DNA of 64,000 bases from Thelonectria olida. Its lineage: Eukaryota; Ascomycota; Sordariomycetes; Hypocreales; Nectriaceae. Location: positions 2,418,001 through 2,482,000 of the forward strand of contig JAGPYM010000003.1 in the NCBI GenBank assembly GCA_020736575.1, written 5' to 3'. The notes below the pieces were generated by a model that was not told the origin of the DNA, made no database searches, and saw only the letters and a program-made list of their open reading frames with translations. Of this stretch, positions 1 through 10,305 are shown one piece after another (the stretch's first letter is position 1; each line of letters begins with the position of its first letter). The translations under genes and the position numbers were made by a program.

Positions 1-493
1 AATAATGCCTACCAAAATGAACTGTATGTAATAATGTGAAGAGTCTTGTTGGTACATAGGTATATCTGATCAAGTTGACTTATTAAGCTGATATCATTCG
101 TTCTTTTTAATCCTCTTTATTGACTCTCCCAGCCAAGTGTCACAACCGTCACATGTCAGAGGCCTCAATCTCTGGGCGCCCGCCCTCTCTTCTACCTATA
201 CTCGTATAATTGCGCATTTATTGCATTCGTTCTAATAAAAAAAGTTTCAAAATCGAGTTCGCACCATTTTCTATCAGGACCTAAGATAGGCACGCTGCCT
301 TCGTGCATTCATGCCGTCGCTTGCGCAGGGGCGGTCCTGTCGCTCCTTCCTCCTGTCCAACCCATGGTCATGAATGCCTCAGGTTCAGGCTCACACATCC
401 CATTTCTCAACCATTATCGCTGTCGTTCATTCATATTCTGCCTTCTCAGAATCTCCCAACCTGCCTTGTCAAACCTTTAGGTACCCTGTGGCC
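1..493. other. Intergenic 5' flank
   Basis: AT-rich, then CT-rich sequence with no convincing coding signal. The last ~120 bases are open in frame with the downstream gene from an ATG at 374. They read like a CT/CA-rich leader rather than protein, so I place the start at 494. Confidence 0.4.
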
Positions 494-1376
494 ATGAACG
501 CTCCCTCTCAATATTTCTCTGCCTCAAGCTCCAGTCTCCGGGCTGATAATCCCAATACTTCCTCCACCCTGCGCGATCGCCTTCGCAGCCGAGATTCCTC
601 AACACTCCCACCCTCGCCGAAACAGCCGACATACGATGCTCTCTACCAGAAACTCCAAGCATGCCTCGATACTGATTTGCATTCACGTCCTGCTGTCAGA
701 AAACGCCCCGATCCACCACGATTCGAAGACGCTGATGTTGCGACGCAACTTAGAGGCAAGTTTAGACCACGCCCAAGGATCCAGATTCGCTTGCTGACCG
801 GCGAAGAATCATTTGCCCTCATGGGTATGGACCTCCATACTTCCGCCATGAATCAAATCATCAAAAGTCGTTCTGAGATTGAGCAAAAGATCTCCCATTT
901 TGTGGTCGACTCTTCGACCACTCTGTCGCAGAACAACGCTCTTTACTCCAACATTTCCTATCCACTTTCTGCAACTCTGTGCCATTCCGACAACTTTCCC
1001 AAAGCATCAATTCTCAATCACTTGGCCAACTTGAAGAAAGAAATTATGTCCGCAAAAGAAGAGTTACGCAGTCTTGGGGCAGAGTATGATGCTTGTGTCC
1101 AGGTCGAGAAGGAGGCTTAGAAAGCCTTGACGGGCAAGACTAGCCGAGCAACCAACAAGGATGATACAAATGCTCAACAACTCAAGGCAGAAGAGTTCAA
1201 GTCGGAAGCGCAAGAAATTGTGCAGAACAAATGCCGATTAGTGGATAGTATCGAAAAGGTAAACTTTGGCTCAAATTTGGTCTTCAATAATTAATTAACT
1301 TGACCCTCAGGAATTCAATGACAAGCTGAAGGAAGAGACGATCAAACTCATGAAAACCATGGTTGACTCGGATTGA
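494..1376 (+). CDS. Coiled-coil hypothetical protein, reading frame interrupted by one TAG
   Basis: I do not recognise the family. From ATG 494 (GCC before the ATG; 374 is an alternative) the frame runs to a TAG at 1118-1120. It then stays open for another 46 codons to 1258. There a 52-nt intron (1259-1310, GTAAAC...CCTCAG) leads to a short exon ending in TGA at 1374-1376. Skipping the TAG, the product is 276 residues. The N-terminal part is Ser/Pro/Arg-rich and probably disordered; the C-terminal half is Lys/Glu/Gln-rich with heptad-like spacing, typical of a coiled coil, and the helix pattern continues across the TAG. Three explanations remain: (a) a pseudogene, (b) a stop recoded by mRNA editing, (c) the TAG lies in a 60-nt in-frame intron at 1084-1143 (GTATGA...CTAG). 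Coding is fairly likely; the exact product is not settled. Confidence 0.5.
1112..1128 (+). other. Small hairpin presenting the in-frame TAG in its loop
   Basis: AGGCT (1113-1117) pairs perfectly with AGCCT (1123-1127), and a G-T wobble (1112/1128) extends the stem. The five-base loop is TAGAA, so the stop codon's A (1119) is unpaired, preceded by T and followed by G. In Fusarium and Neurospora, A-to-I editing of perithecial mRNA is known to prefer this context (UAG in a hairpin loop). That it acts here is inference. Confidence 0.5.
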
Positions 1377-1668
1377 GAAAGGGCTCTAAGAACACCGAGA
1401 GACGCTTCACAACTAAAACAGGATTTGAGTCATCTAATCTTGTCGGGTCAATTCCAATATTCGAGTCTAGGATGCTCATGTGGTAGGTATAGACAAGTCA
1501 ACTTTATTCTCTATTTCATATCACATTACAGCTGTCTGCTCTTTCCCTGCCTCGTGCCGATTAAACTCGACAAAGACGACCCAATACTTTTGTAAGTTCA
1601 AAACCCCAAACGCCTTCCCATGAGCCCAAGCTACTATATGCTGGCATTTTATCTTCATCGCCGCCCTT

Positions 1669-2972
1669 TTACTGCTTCTCCGGGATGACAACACCCCACT
1701 TATGCTGAGTACGGCCATACATGATATCGCCAAGCCAGCCCTTGATCTTGCTAGTCACCTCACCGGGTGTCGACTCGGGACCCATGGGGATATTGACATC
1801 CTGTCCACGGTGGTGGATCTGGGAGACAGGGCAGATGAAGAACTGACAATATGTTAGCCTTGTGTATCAGAAATTGGGGGGATTATCCTTAAACTTACAG
1901 CAGTGCCAGCAGCGAACGACTCGAGGATTCGGCCCTCCGCATCAGCCTCAAGAACTTCGGCGATAGTGTACTTGCGCTCGGTGATCTCATACTCGTCTCC
2001 CAGTCGCTCACGAGCAAGCTCGAGGCAGCTTCTTCGAGTAACACCGTCGAGGATCAGCTTATCGTCCAGAGGGGCAGTAATGATCTCCTTCTTGCCATCC
2101 TTTCGCTTCCACACAACGAAGAAATTGCTGGCACCGGCCTCGGTGCACTCACCCTGGGCACCGTACAGCCAGAGGATTTGGTGGAACCCTCGGCTTCGGG
2201 CGTCGGCGGTGGCTAGCAGGGACGGGCCGTAGTTGGCTCCAACCTTTGCATAACCGAAGCCACCAACCCAGGCGCGAACCATGTCGTCGGGGGAAGTGTG
2301 CAGACGCATACCACCGGGGGGAGCATCCATTCGAGGCATGAAGGTGACAATAATATACAAGAGGGCTTGTTTGGGAGCGGCAACACCAAGCTGGGGAGCA
2401 GTGCCAATGACAGTTGGTCGAATATAGAGGAAGCTACCGGCGCGATCCTTGGGAAGCCACTTGGAGCCATCGACGGACAACAAAGCGATCATGAGCTTCT
2501 CAATCTCGGCGGGTTCGAAGGTAGGAAGGGAGATGCGCTCGGAGGACATGCGAAGACGGGCAGCGTTACGATCAGGGCGGAAGATGCGCAGCTTGCCATC
2601 GTATCCACGGAATACTTTGAGACCCTCGAAGCACTCGGTGGCATAGTGCAGCACAGAAGCCGTGGGCATCAGGCTCAGGGGACCATAAGGCTTAAGTTCA
2701 GGGCTGGACCAGCCTGTGGAAGCCTTCCACGAAGCGAGGACCATGTGGTCGGTGGCAATGGTCTCGTCGCCGGCATGGGCAGAAACCTCGTCGGGAACGG
2801 CGCGAGGGTTCTGGGTGTAGGTGTAGGTGAGCTTGGAAGCGTCGAGGGCAGCCTTGACGTGTCCATTGGAGGCAACAGGCTGGACTTCCTTCTTGTGAAG
2901 AGCAGCGGCTGTCAGATCGACGTCTTGGGTTTGCAGGGCGGAGGGAGCCATGGTGATGTTTGAGATGGTCAA
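1669..2972 (-). CDS. Branched-chain amino acid aminotransferase
   Basis: PLP-dependent fold-type IV transaminase that interconverts Leu/Ile/Val and their 2-oxo acids, the last step of synthesis or first of breakdown. There are two exons, 2972-1899 and 1842-1669, split by a 56-nt intron (GTAAGT...TGTCAG); together they give 415 residues. The PLP lysine is in YAKVGANYG (about K243). The ECFEGLK, EAGASNFF and FAAGTA motifs of the family are all present. The N-terminus (about 70 residues before the conserved core) lacks an obvious Arg-rich mitochondrial presequence, so a cytosolic isoform is likelier, but this is weak evidence. Start at 2972; Met8 (2951) is a possible alternative. A TGAGTCA Gcn4/CPC1-type site lies 30 bases upstream. 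Confident in the family, not in which paralogue. Confidence 0.93.
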
Positions 2973-4646
2973 TTCGCGTTGTTGTGGTGTTGTTGGATGG
3001 GTGAGTCAGAAGACAAAGACAAACTGAGTTGCTAGCGATGACGAGGATATGCGTCAAGCACAGTCTAACACGGGTTTACAGAACAAAGAGGTTGCAAACA
3101 AGAACCATCAGGGTCCGGGAGGAAACTTTATACTGAGCAAAGAGTTGGATATTTTGGCCTCGACCAGGGGGTGGCAGGTGACGGAATACCTAAGTCAACT
3201 AGGTGGCTTGTATCCCGCCTCTACCCACGCCGCGCTCGGCGCCGGTGTTGATAACGAAGAGCCTTTTACAAGTCATCCGCACACACACAAAGAGTCAGAG
3301 ACCCAACGCACCGCTCCGCCGCTATCAAAAGGGAGCCACATTTCTCCCGTCTTGGTTCCACTCCTCGGCAACGGGGCTTGTCTGGAGGTTTGCTCCGTTA
3401 CGCAACTGGCCGCCACTTATGGATGATTTATCGCCAATTGGCCTTCCATTCATTGTGTTTGTCTTTGAGAATACCAACAATTGAGTTGGTATCAAAAAGA
3501 CTCATCAATGCCGTCTACGCATCATTCATTTCTCTCCAAACTGTCCGAAGGGCATTCCTTGTTCTGCGGGTGCGGAGGCCGAGTCTGTCTCAAAGACCCC
3601 GATCGGTGCGGAAGCATTACCGGCAAGACCCACCGGCAGGGCGCAATTGAGTACGCGCCCATCCGTGCAAAAAGGCGGCTCAACTGACGACGAAGAGATA
3701 TCGATACGAATACAGGCGCGGGATGTTGACGAGATCACATCATTAAGACCGCGATTACCAGGATGGCATTGCGCAATACAACCACAGACACCAATTGGAC
3801 ATTTTCCCTCGGCGACTTATCACTCCTGAACCAGATTTTTCCTGTTGTTATCTAACGGCAACACACATTCTCGGTGTTTTGAAGGCGCGGAACTTGACTT
3901 TTTGACCGTGGGTAGCCGTGAATTGCCATCCATTGAGCTGAATCGCGGCTTATGAGGTCATGCCTCAGCGTCGGCTTTAAGCTACCCTAGACACTTACAG
4001 TGCGTAATTTTGGCTAGGTGGCGTCGCATTGCATTAGACGTGGCATTGGATATCGGCGATCTGAGGAGACACAGGTGAGATTTGAGGTAGGATTCAAGGT
4101 TGAGGATGAGTGCGTCTAGGAGGAATGGGCGAGGGAGTGTTGTTAGAATGGGCCACTGTTAAGCGGTGACACGAATGAGGGGTACTCGTTACGCATGCTT
4201 GTGCTTGGATCACACTGTATATACTACGTAGCAGACAGTTAATATTATTAATAAACTAGGTACGGATAGGGAGGTAAGTAAACCGCTCTTTGCTGTTGGC
4301 TGTCAAACAAATTAGTCCTCCCGTCAAGTCGATCACGAGACAGATTTAGTATGCCCTTTCGGATTAGTTGGACCCTTTGACAGTCAACGTGACCCGACCA
4401 GGGCCACCGTTTGAAACAAGAAGCGCGTCATTCATCCATGGCTGAAGCATCTTTTTGTGTCTATCTGAATTATGTCTGATATCGTGTTTCTCTCTATGGC
4501 CTGTTGAAGGCTTCGTTACTTCTTTATTCCCATCCGAATCCCGGTCTAGTTGAAGCTAACAAGCATGATACGTTTGAAGCATTACCACCACCACACATCT
4601 CGTCACACAGCCTCGGTGTCGTCCGAAGAAGGGGAGTCGTTGGTCA
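2973..4646. other. Long intergenic stretch upstream of the aminotransferase
   Basis: About 1.7 kb without a supportable gene; the ORFs here are short and have no protein character. It contains the aminotransferase promoter and the 3' flank of the cytidylyltransferase gene. I found no perfect Leu3-type CCGGNNCCGG site by eye. Confidence 0.5.
3002..3008 (-). promoter_or_regulatory. Candidate Gcn4/CPC1 site (TGAGTCA)
   Basis: A perfect TGACTCA/TGAGTCA heptamer lies 30 bases upstream of the aminotransferase ATG. General amino-acid control through Gcn4/CPC1 is known for such genes in fungi. The closeness to the ATG means it may sit in the leader, and a 7-mer can occur by chance. Confidence 0.3.
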
Positions 4647-6194
4647 TTACGATCGCTTCGCTTCTCGGTTGAGCTGCTCTATGTCTAGGATTTCGCGTTC
4701 GCGCGCGGCCTCTTCGACTTCGGCCTTCATGCCCTTGGCTCGCTGACGCGCCTCGTACATGTCGCGGCTCTTCATGATGCGGTGCACGATTTGGCCGGCG
4801 TTGACGTGGGAGAAGGAGTGCTCTCCAATCTCGCGGTAGATACCCATGGCCTTGGGAGCCGTGTAGGGATCGTAGGTTAGGGGCATGAAGGATGTTGGGC
4901 CGTGGTAGACAGCGTCTGGGGTGCCGAGGGGAAGGGACGTAAGGTACGTCTTTGTGGGTGTGAAAGGAGCTCCGAAGATGACGGAGTTGATGTACTAGTT
5001 TTATGTTAGTTGAAGGAGGAGGCAGTGCGACTTTTGAGAAGAGGACTCCTTACCTTGCATTGGAGAACGCAGAGACCGCGCTCGAAAATGTTCATAATGG
5101 GATAGTTGACGCCCTTCCACTGGTTGATGACATAGTCTTCGTGAACGCCCACGACGACATAGGCGGGGGGATAGTCCTCGCCCTTGCCTAGGCGCTCGTT
5201 AACAGCTTGCTCGGCATACCATCCCTCGGCGCGGGCCAGGTCCTCCTCGGCGACGACGACGCGCCGCAGGAACTCAATGTGTCCGCTAGAGAACAAGTCG
5301 TAGCCGCCATCGACGTAGACAACGCGCTGGCCGGGCTTCGGGCCGGGGCCCTCGATCAGGTGGCGAAACGAGCCCTTCTCCTCCTCCGTGTCGTCGGCCT
5401 TGGCCGGGGTGGAGGCGGACCAGAACCACACGTCGGCGCCGGGGGCCTTGCCGGAGGCGTCGGTGGCGTAGAGGCGCATGCGGTCCATCATGGCCTTTGC
5501 GTCGGCGTCGCGCTCATGGTCGGTGCCGTCGCCCTCGTGGCCGGCGAGGCGCTTCTCAAAGGACTTGATGAAGTGCGTCTTTGTGCAGAGCAGCATGCGG
5601 CCGACGAGGTCGGTGGTGGAGATGCCGGGGGAGCGCTTGACGACCTTGAAGCGGCCGGCCTCCTTGACGAAGCGGTAGCAGTCGTTGCCGTCGCTGTCCG
5701 AGGTGATGTCGTCGCCGTGGACGACGTACTTGCAGCCGTAGTGGGTGATGTAGGGGAGGGAGGTGACGTAGGGCGCGTGGCCGACGGAGCGGGTGACCCA
5801 GCGGCAGGCGTCTGTGGCGGCGAGGCTGAGGGATGTAGTTAGTATGTTGTTGCTGACGATGATGGGCTTGAGGGGTGGTGTTGACTGACCGCTCTTCCAG
5901 GCTCATGACGGTTGGGCCCTTGTTGGCGAGAATGTCCTCGTCTGAGTGAACGCCAGCGTAGAGCTCAGTGCCGAGCTGGCGGGCCTGGACGATTGCGCCT
6001 GCATGGCCTAGAGGAGAGGGTTACTTAGACATTGAATGTTTGATATAGTGGGATGAAGTTGTATTCGTACCGTGGTGGAAAAAGTCGAAGCAGCCGTCGA
6101 CCCAAATGCGTCCGTCGAGGAGCTCGGGCGCGGGGTCACCTTCGAGATGAAGCCCCTCAATTGAGTTGGCGGGGTCAAGATCTGCTGATGACAT
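4647..6194 (-). CDS. ECT1: CTP:phosphoethanolamine cytidylyltransferase (Pcyt2/ECT1 type)
   Basis: Makes CDP-ethanolamine from CTP and phosphoethanolamine, the middle and usually rate-setting step of the Kennedy pathway to phosphatidylethanolamine. Four exons (6194-6071, 6007-5890, 5825-5054, 4994-4647) give 453 residues. There are two tandem cytidylyltransferase domains, as in all Pcyt2 proteins. The first has the catalytic HHGH (FDFFHHGHAG) and a full RSPGISTT signature. The second (around GGYDLFSSGHIEF) has SSGH in place of HxGH and no RTxGISTT loop, in line with a non-catalytic or regulatory second domain. The C-terminal tail is highly charged and helical. Exon 3 is markedly GC-rich compared with its surroundings. 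Start ATGTCATCAGC at 6194 is the only in-frame ATG before the first catalytic motif. Confidence 0.93.
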
Positions 6195-7241
6195 GGTTTT
6201 GTTTCGTGTCTCCCTTGCTTTGTGGCTGATGATGGTATGGAGAAATGAACAGAAGTACGTGTCTCACTCAGGCGGGTTTTGAGTGAGTGACGGGTTGTGA
6301 ATGAGGCTCAAACTGGAATAGGCGGGATATTGGTAGGTACAAAATAGTTACAGTAGACCCTTTGCTTTAATTTAGGGGGGTTACGGGAGCAGCTAATTAT
6401 GCCTACAGATGCTCCAGGTTTGTTGGGATTTGTTGAGCGTGGCCTGGCCTAACAATTTCGATTAATGGACAGATAATCATCTGATTGGGTGCGCGGCTTG
6501 TAGGCAAATTAGGCCCAACAATTCGTTTGATTGATTGTCTCTCCCGATTGCATCACGAGCAATTATGAGAGACTCAAGTCCAGCTCTACGAATACGGTTC
6601 AATGACCACAAATTGACTTGTCGATTGATGGGACGGGTCTACTATGCGGATGTTTAGCTCATGGGTCTATGTATCACCCACTGAACCGGGCCTTGTCTGG
6701 TCTCGGTATGTGATCGTGCTGTCAAAATGCCCGGCCACGTTTTTCACATGGCATCAATTTGCAAGACGCGTGTGCATGTATGCTCGATCCGGCTCCGTTT
6801 CCAGTTTCCGACCTAGCGGCATCCTCTCCATCTCCGGCTCTTGTCGATATCTTCTCACCGAGCGACCGACCTTGGGTTTATTTTCTTGGTGTTGAGTGCG
6901 ACAATCCCTGAATGCCTCCACTTGCAGGCTCGTCACGTTCCCGATTGATTGGCCACAACACCAAAACCAAGACTGGATAGACTACCTACCCAGATCATAG
7001 CCTGGGAACGGGGAATCTATTGCTCCAATGATTGCGGCGCTGCGAAACCCTGAATCGGGGAACCGTTGAACATGCATCGACGACGTCGGTAACCTACGCA
7101 TCGGGCACATCCCCCGGATGATCCAACTAACTAGTCGGGTCGATATGGGATGAATACAAATAGAAAGCCAATGCGACCTTATTCGATCCATGTTGCATCC
7201 CGCTTCTCATCCGCTTCCCCCCCGCACCTTGACGACGAAAG
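6195..7241. other. Divergent intergenic region
   Basis: Shared upstream region of the cytidylyltransferase (minus) and the secreted phosphatase (plus). No gene or clear site seen. Confidence 0.5.
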
Positions 7242-8444
7242 ATGAAGCTGTCCCTGCTGTCTGCTGCTTTGGCCTTTGCGCCCGCTGTCCTGGCTGGGAG
7301 CAGCAAGCATAGAGAGCTCAACTATACCTCTGTCGCTGGTGTCTTTCTCCAGGACGATACCTCCACCGATGCCTCGTCTTTCGACTATGTAAGCCCTCAT
7401 CTGCCACCAACCATCTCGGCTGATGCTAACGCCCCCAGGCGAACTGGAACTTTGGCCTCTTGAACCGAACGTATCCCTCTGACGCGAAAAAGGTTCGCGG
7501 ACAGTGGCCCAAGGGCTACAGAACCCAGTGGGAGCGGTTCGGAAAGTACGTCGACTATCTTAACAGCAAGGCTAGCAAGGACACCGAGTACAAGGTCCTC
7601 GTCATGGGTCGCCACGGTGAGGGCTGGCATAATGCGGCCGAGACATACTACGGGACTCCTGCCTGGAACGTGAGTATCCTTCACCGGCCATACCATGCAT
7701 CCTCTGTGCTAATCTGATGCTCAGTGCTACTGGTCCCTTCAAACTGGAAATGGCACGGCTACTTGGCAAGATTCCCTCCTCACAGACGCCGGCATGAAGG
7801 AAGCGTACAAGGCCAAGGCCTATTTCAAGTCTCGCTTCGAGGAGCAAGGCATGCCCTACTTCGAGTCCTACTACACCTCCCCTCTCGCGCGCTGCGTAAT
7901 TACCGCCAAGGCCACTTTCGGCGACCTGGACCTCCCTCACTCGCATCGCTTCTACCCGACCGTTAAGGAGTACTTCCGCGAGAGCATCAGCATCCACACG
8001 TGCGACCACCGCTCCAACAAGACGTACATCCGCTCGCTGAACCCGCGCTCCACGTTCGAGAGCCACTTTCCCGAGCTCGACAAGCTGTGGACGGGCACCA
8101 AGGGCGAGACGACGGAGGCGCAGCTGGCGCGCAGCAAGACGGTGCTGGACGATGTCTTCACAAACGACGGCAACACGTGGATCAGCATCACCAGCCACTC
8201 GGGCGAGATCAGCAAGCTGTTGACGACGCTGAACCACCGCACGTTTAAGCTGTCCACCGGCCAGATCATTCCGGTTCTCGTCAAGGCGCAGCGCATTGCG
8301 CAGGAGCCTACGTCGACTTATGCGTCGTGGAGCACTGAGGTGACGTGCCATGCGCCGCCGGTTACCAGCATTTCTGGCTCGGGGTGCGTTTGCTCGTCGA
8401 GCACTACTCTGGCTTCTGTTTTGGCGACTGCGACATCTGTTTAA
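7242..8444 (+). CDS. Secreted histidine-phosphatase (phosphoglycerate mutase-like) protein
   Basis: Histidine phosphatase superfamily, probably an extracellular or wall-bound phosphatase; the substrate is unknown. Three exons, 7242-7388, 7439-7669 and 7725-8444, give 365 residues; the first intron has a textbook TGCTAAC branch site. Residues 1-18 form a signal peptide (KLSLLSAALAFAPAVLA). The catalytic RHG motif is in VMGRHGEGWHN (R107, H108); the second catalytic His is in ITSHSGEIS. The C-terminus after about residue 330 is Ser/Thr-rich with Cys and a short hydrophobic end (TTLASVLATATSV), which could be a GPI signal; this part is uncertain. Length and single RHG domain fit the cofactor-independent mutase-like branch rather than fungal phytases, which use RHGxRxP. 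Confidence 0.87.
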
Positions 8445-9222
8445 TGCGATGGAACATGCTCGAGGTACCGAGATGATGGTGGTAATCCTTGGACAGCACT
8501 CTTGCCTTAGACGTTTGGTTTAGTTACTAGAAATAGATGTCAATTATGACTTCAATTACCAAGCACACTGCTTTCTCTCAATTCCTATCTTCCAGGAAAG
8601 GGAAATGCTCAACGCGTTGCAATTGGAAGCTCGCTGGTAAGCTGACCGACACCCACTTTGGATGCTACATTTTCACTTCTCCAGTGTAGCGGCAGAGGCC
8701 ACGCACGGCTTGAGAAACCAACTAGATTGGAATGGGCAGAAACAATGTTTCACCTCGACAATCAGCTGCGGAAACAAGGGAGGCTTTATGGTGTTCAAAC
8801 AACTGACGAGAAATGAATAGTGCCGTCGAGGAGCGGAATGAGCTGGACAATACACCACGAACTACCGGCAGATGAGCGCACCGCCACACTGCCCACGGCC
8901 TTTGCCGACGCGGACAGCTCGCTCAACGTCCAATCATCTTTAATTAAAATAAACAGCCCCCAAGTGCTACTGCAGCAATGCCCCGCAAGGCGCTGACTTA
9001 GTAAGAGGCGCTGCTATTTATGCTTCTTGTTTGGTCTGGAATCCACGAACTATTGACGTATCTAGCCAGCGCTGGTCAGCACTAACAATGAAAGCAAATC
9101 TCACGTCAGTGTGACTGCGAAATGATTTAAATATCTGTCGAGGGGGGCCCCTTGCAGCGTTTGGTCTTTACCTCGAATCTAATCGTTCCTGTTCCTCTTC
9201 ATTCATCCCAAAATCCATCAGA
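8445..9222. other. Intergenic region
   Basis: 3' flank of the phosphatase and promoter of the next gene. An AT-rich stretch (TTTAAATAT, near 9127) about 95 bases before the ATG may serve as TATA element. No gene seen. Confidence 0.45.
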
Positions 9223-9900
9223 ATGGGGTCCCGCATCATCTTGTACGCCGCCATGGCGCTGTTGATGTCCGTCGCCATCATCGAGCTGTCCTTCATCTCC
9301 TACATGGTCGCGTGGCTGCATGGCGCTGCGAGCGGCACCTTTTCCTTCAACTTCGACGGCTCGACGTATGACATCAAGGGAGAGCCCAAGAACTTCATTG
9401 TCGACCAGGGCCACACCAGCAACGGCGCTGCCGGAACCGCCTTTGTCCTCGTCGGCACCGGGGGCTTCATCACTCTCTGGCTCAACTCGGGCCCGAACCC
9501 CAAGAAGATCAGCAAGCTGCTATACCAGTCCTGGCTAGTCGTCAACGTCCTCAGTTTGCTGCTCGTCCTCACGGCCCTCATCTACACCTTCGTCGTCACC
9601 AACAACCACAACGGCCAGCACATCGACGCCCGCTACGCCGCGCAGCTCGACGGCCGCTCCAAGTACGACAGGGACTCGTGGACGCCGCAGAACTGGTTCC
9701 CGGCCCTGCTCAAGCTCGACCTGGCTGATCCCGACGAGCGGAGCGACATCCAGCACCATGTGCGCATCATCCGCGGCTGGCAGTACAACCTCATTCCCTT
9801 TTTCATTATCCACCTCGCCGAGACGGCCATTGCCCTCTGGGATGCGAAGCAGCACCAACCTACCAAGTTCAGCCCTGTGCAGCAGAAGAGTGACGTATAA
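9223..9900 (+). CDS. Four-TM integral membrane protein, function unknown
   Basis: Single-exon gene of 225 residues. Four hydrophobic segments can be seen at about 5-32, 71-87, 103-125 and 188-206, with a Gly/Ser/Asp-rich loop after the first and a long hydrophilic loop between the third and fourth. The overall plan (4 TM, a short cytosolic tail rich in Gln/Lys) recalls MARVEL-like or SUR7/PalI-like fungal proteins, but I do not see their signature motifs, so I leave it unnamed. Start 9223 follows a CT-rich leader and places the first TM at the N-terminus, possibly as a signal anchor. Confidence 0.8.
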   Translation: MGSRIILYAAMALLMSVAIIELSFISYMVAWLHGAASGTFSFNFDGSTYDIKGEPKNFIVDQGHTSNGAAGTAFVLVGTGGFITLWLNSGPNPKKISKLLYQSWLVVNVLSLLLVLTALIYTFVVTNNHNGQHIDARYAAQLDGRSKYDRDSWTPQNWFPALLKLDLADPDERSDIQHHVRIIRGWQYNLIPFFIIHLAETAIALWDAKQHQPTKFSPVQQKSDV

Positions 9901-10305
9901 GGATCGGCATTTCGGAAAAGCAACTGCATTAATCGTACATTGCACATAAACCTTGGGACACGACGACTGGATTAATCATCATTGATGGAAAACCCTTATA
10001 CACATGTATAAATAATTTGTAATGAATCAACAAACAAAAGCTTGGGATGTCATCCAGCACTTGTGTTCAGTTCGATCCCCTTGGCAGTCTTGATAGACCA
10101 CATACATGTGTACCTCCGCAAGCTGTGATGAATGCTCATGGCACGAATTGCCACTGTCAGCAATGATGTGAGATACGTAGTTGTGCCATTACGTAGACAC
10201 GTCAATCTAGATATATGTTGATTCACATGTCAGACTCCAACATCCAATACCGTACCTTCAAACGTCGATCCCTCTGACTAACCCTAACGCTCGCTGCATC
10301 GAACC
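9901..10305. other. Convergent 3' region
   Basis: Between the stop codons of two convergent genes; AT-rich with likely polyadenylation sequences (AATAATTTGTAATGAATC). No gene seen. Confidence 0.45.

Noticed and set aside
2298..2963. 221-codon ORF on the plus strand
   Set aside because: Antisense to the aminotransferase; no domain seen.
5207..5842. 211-codon ORF on the plus strand
   Set aside because: Antisense to the GC-rich third exon of the cytidylyltransferase gene; low-complexity Val/Gly/Ala sequence.
7602..8351. 249-codon ORF on the minus strand
   Set aside because: Antisense to exons 2-3 of the histidine phosphatase; Arg/Leu/Val-rich, no motifs.
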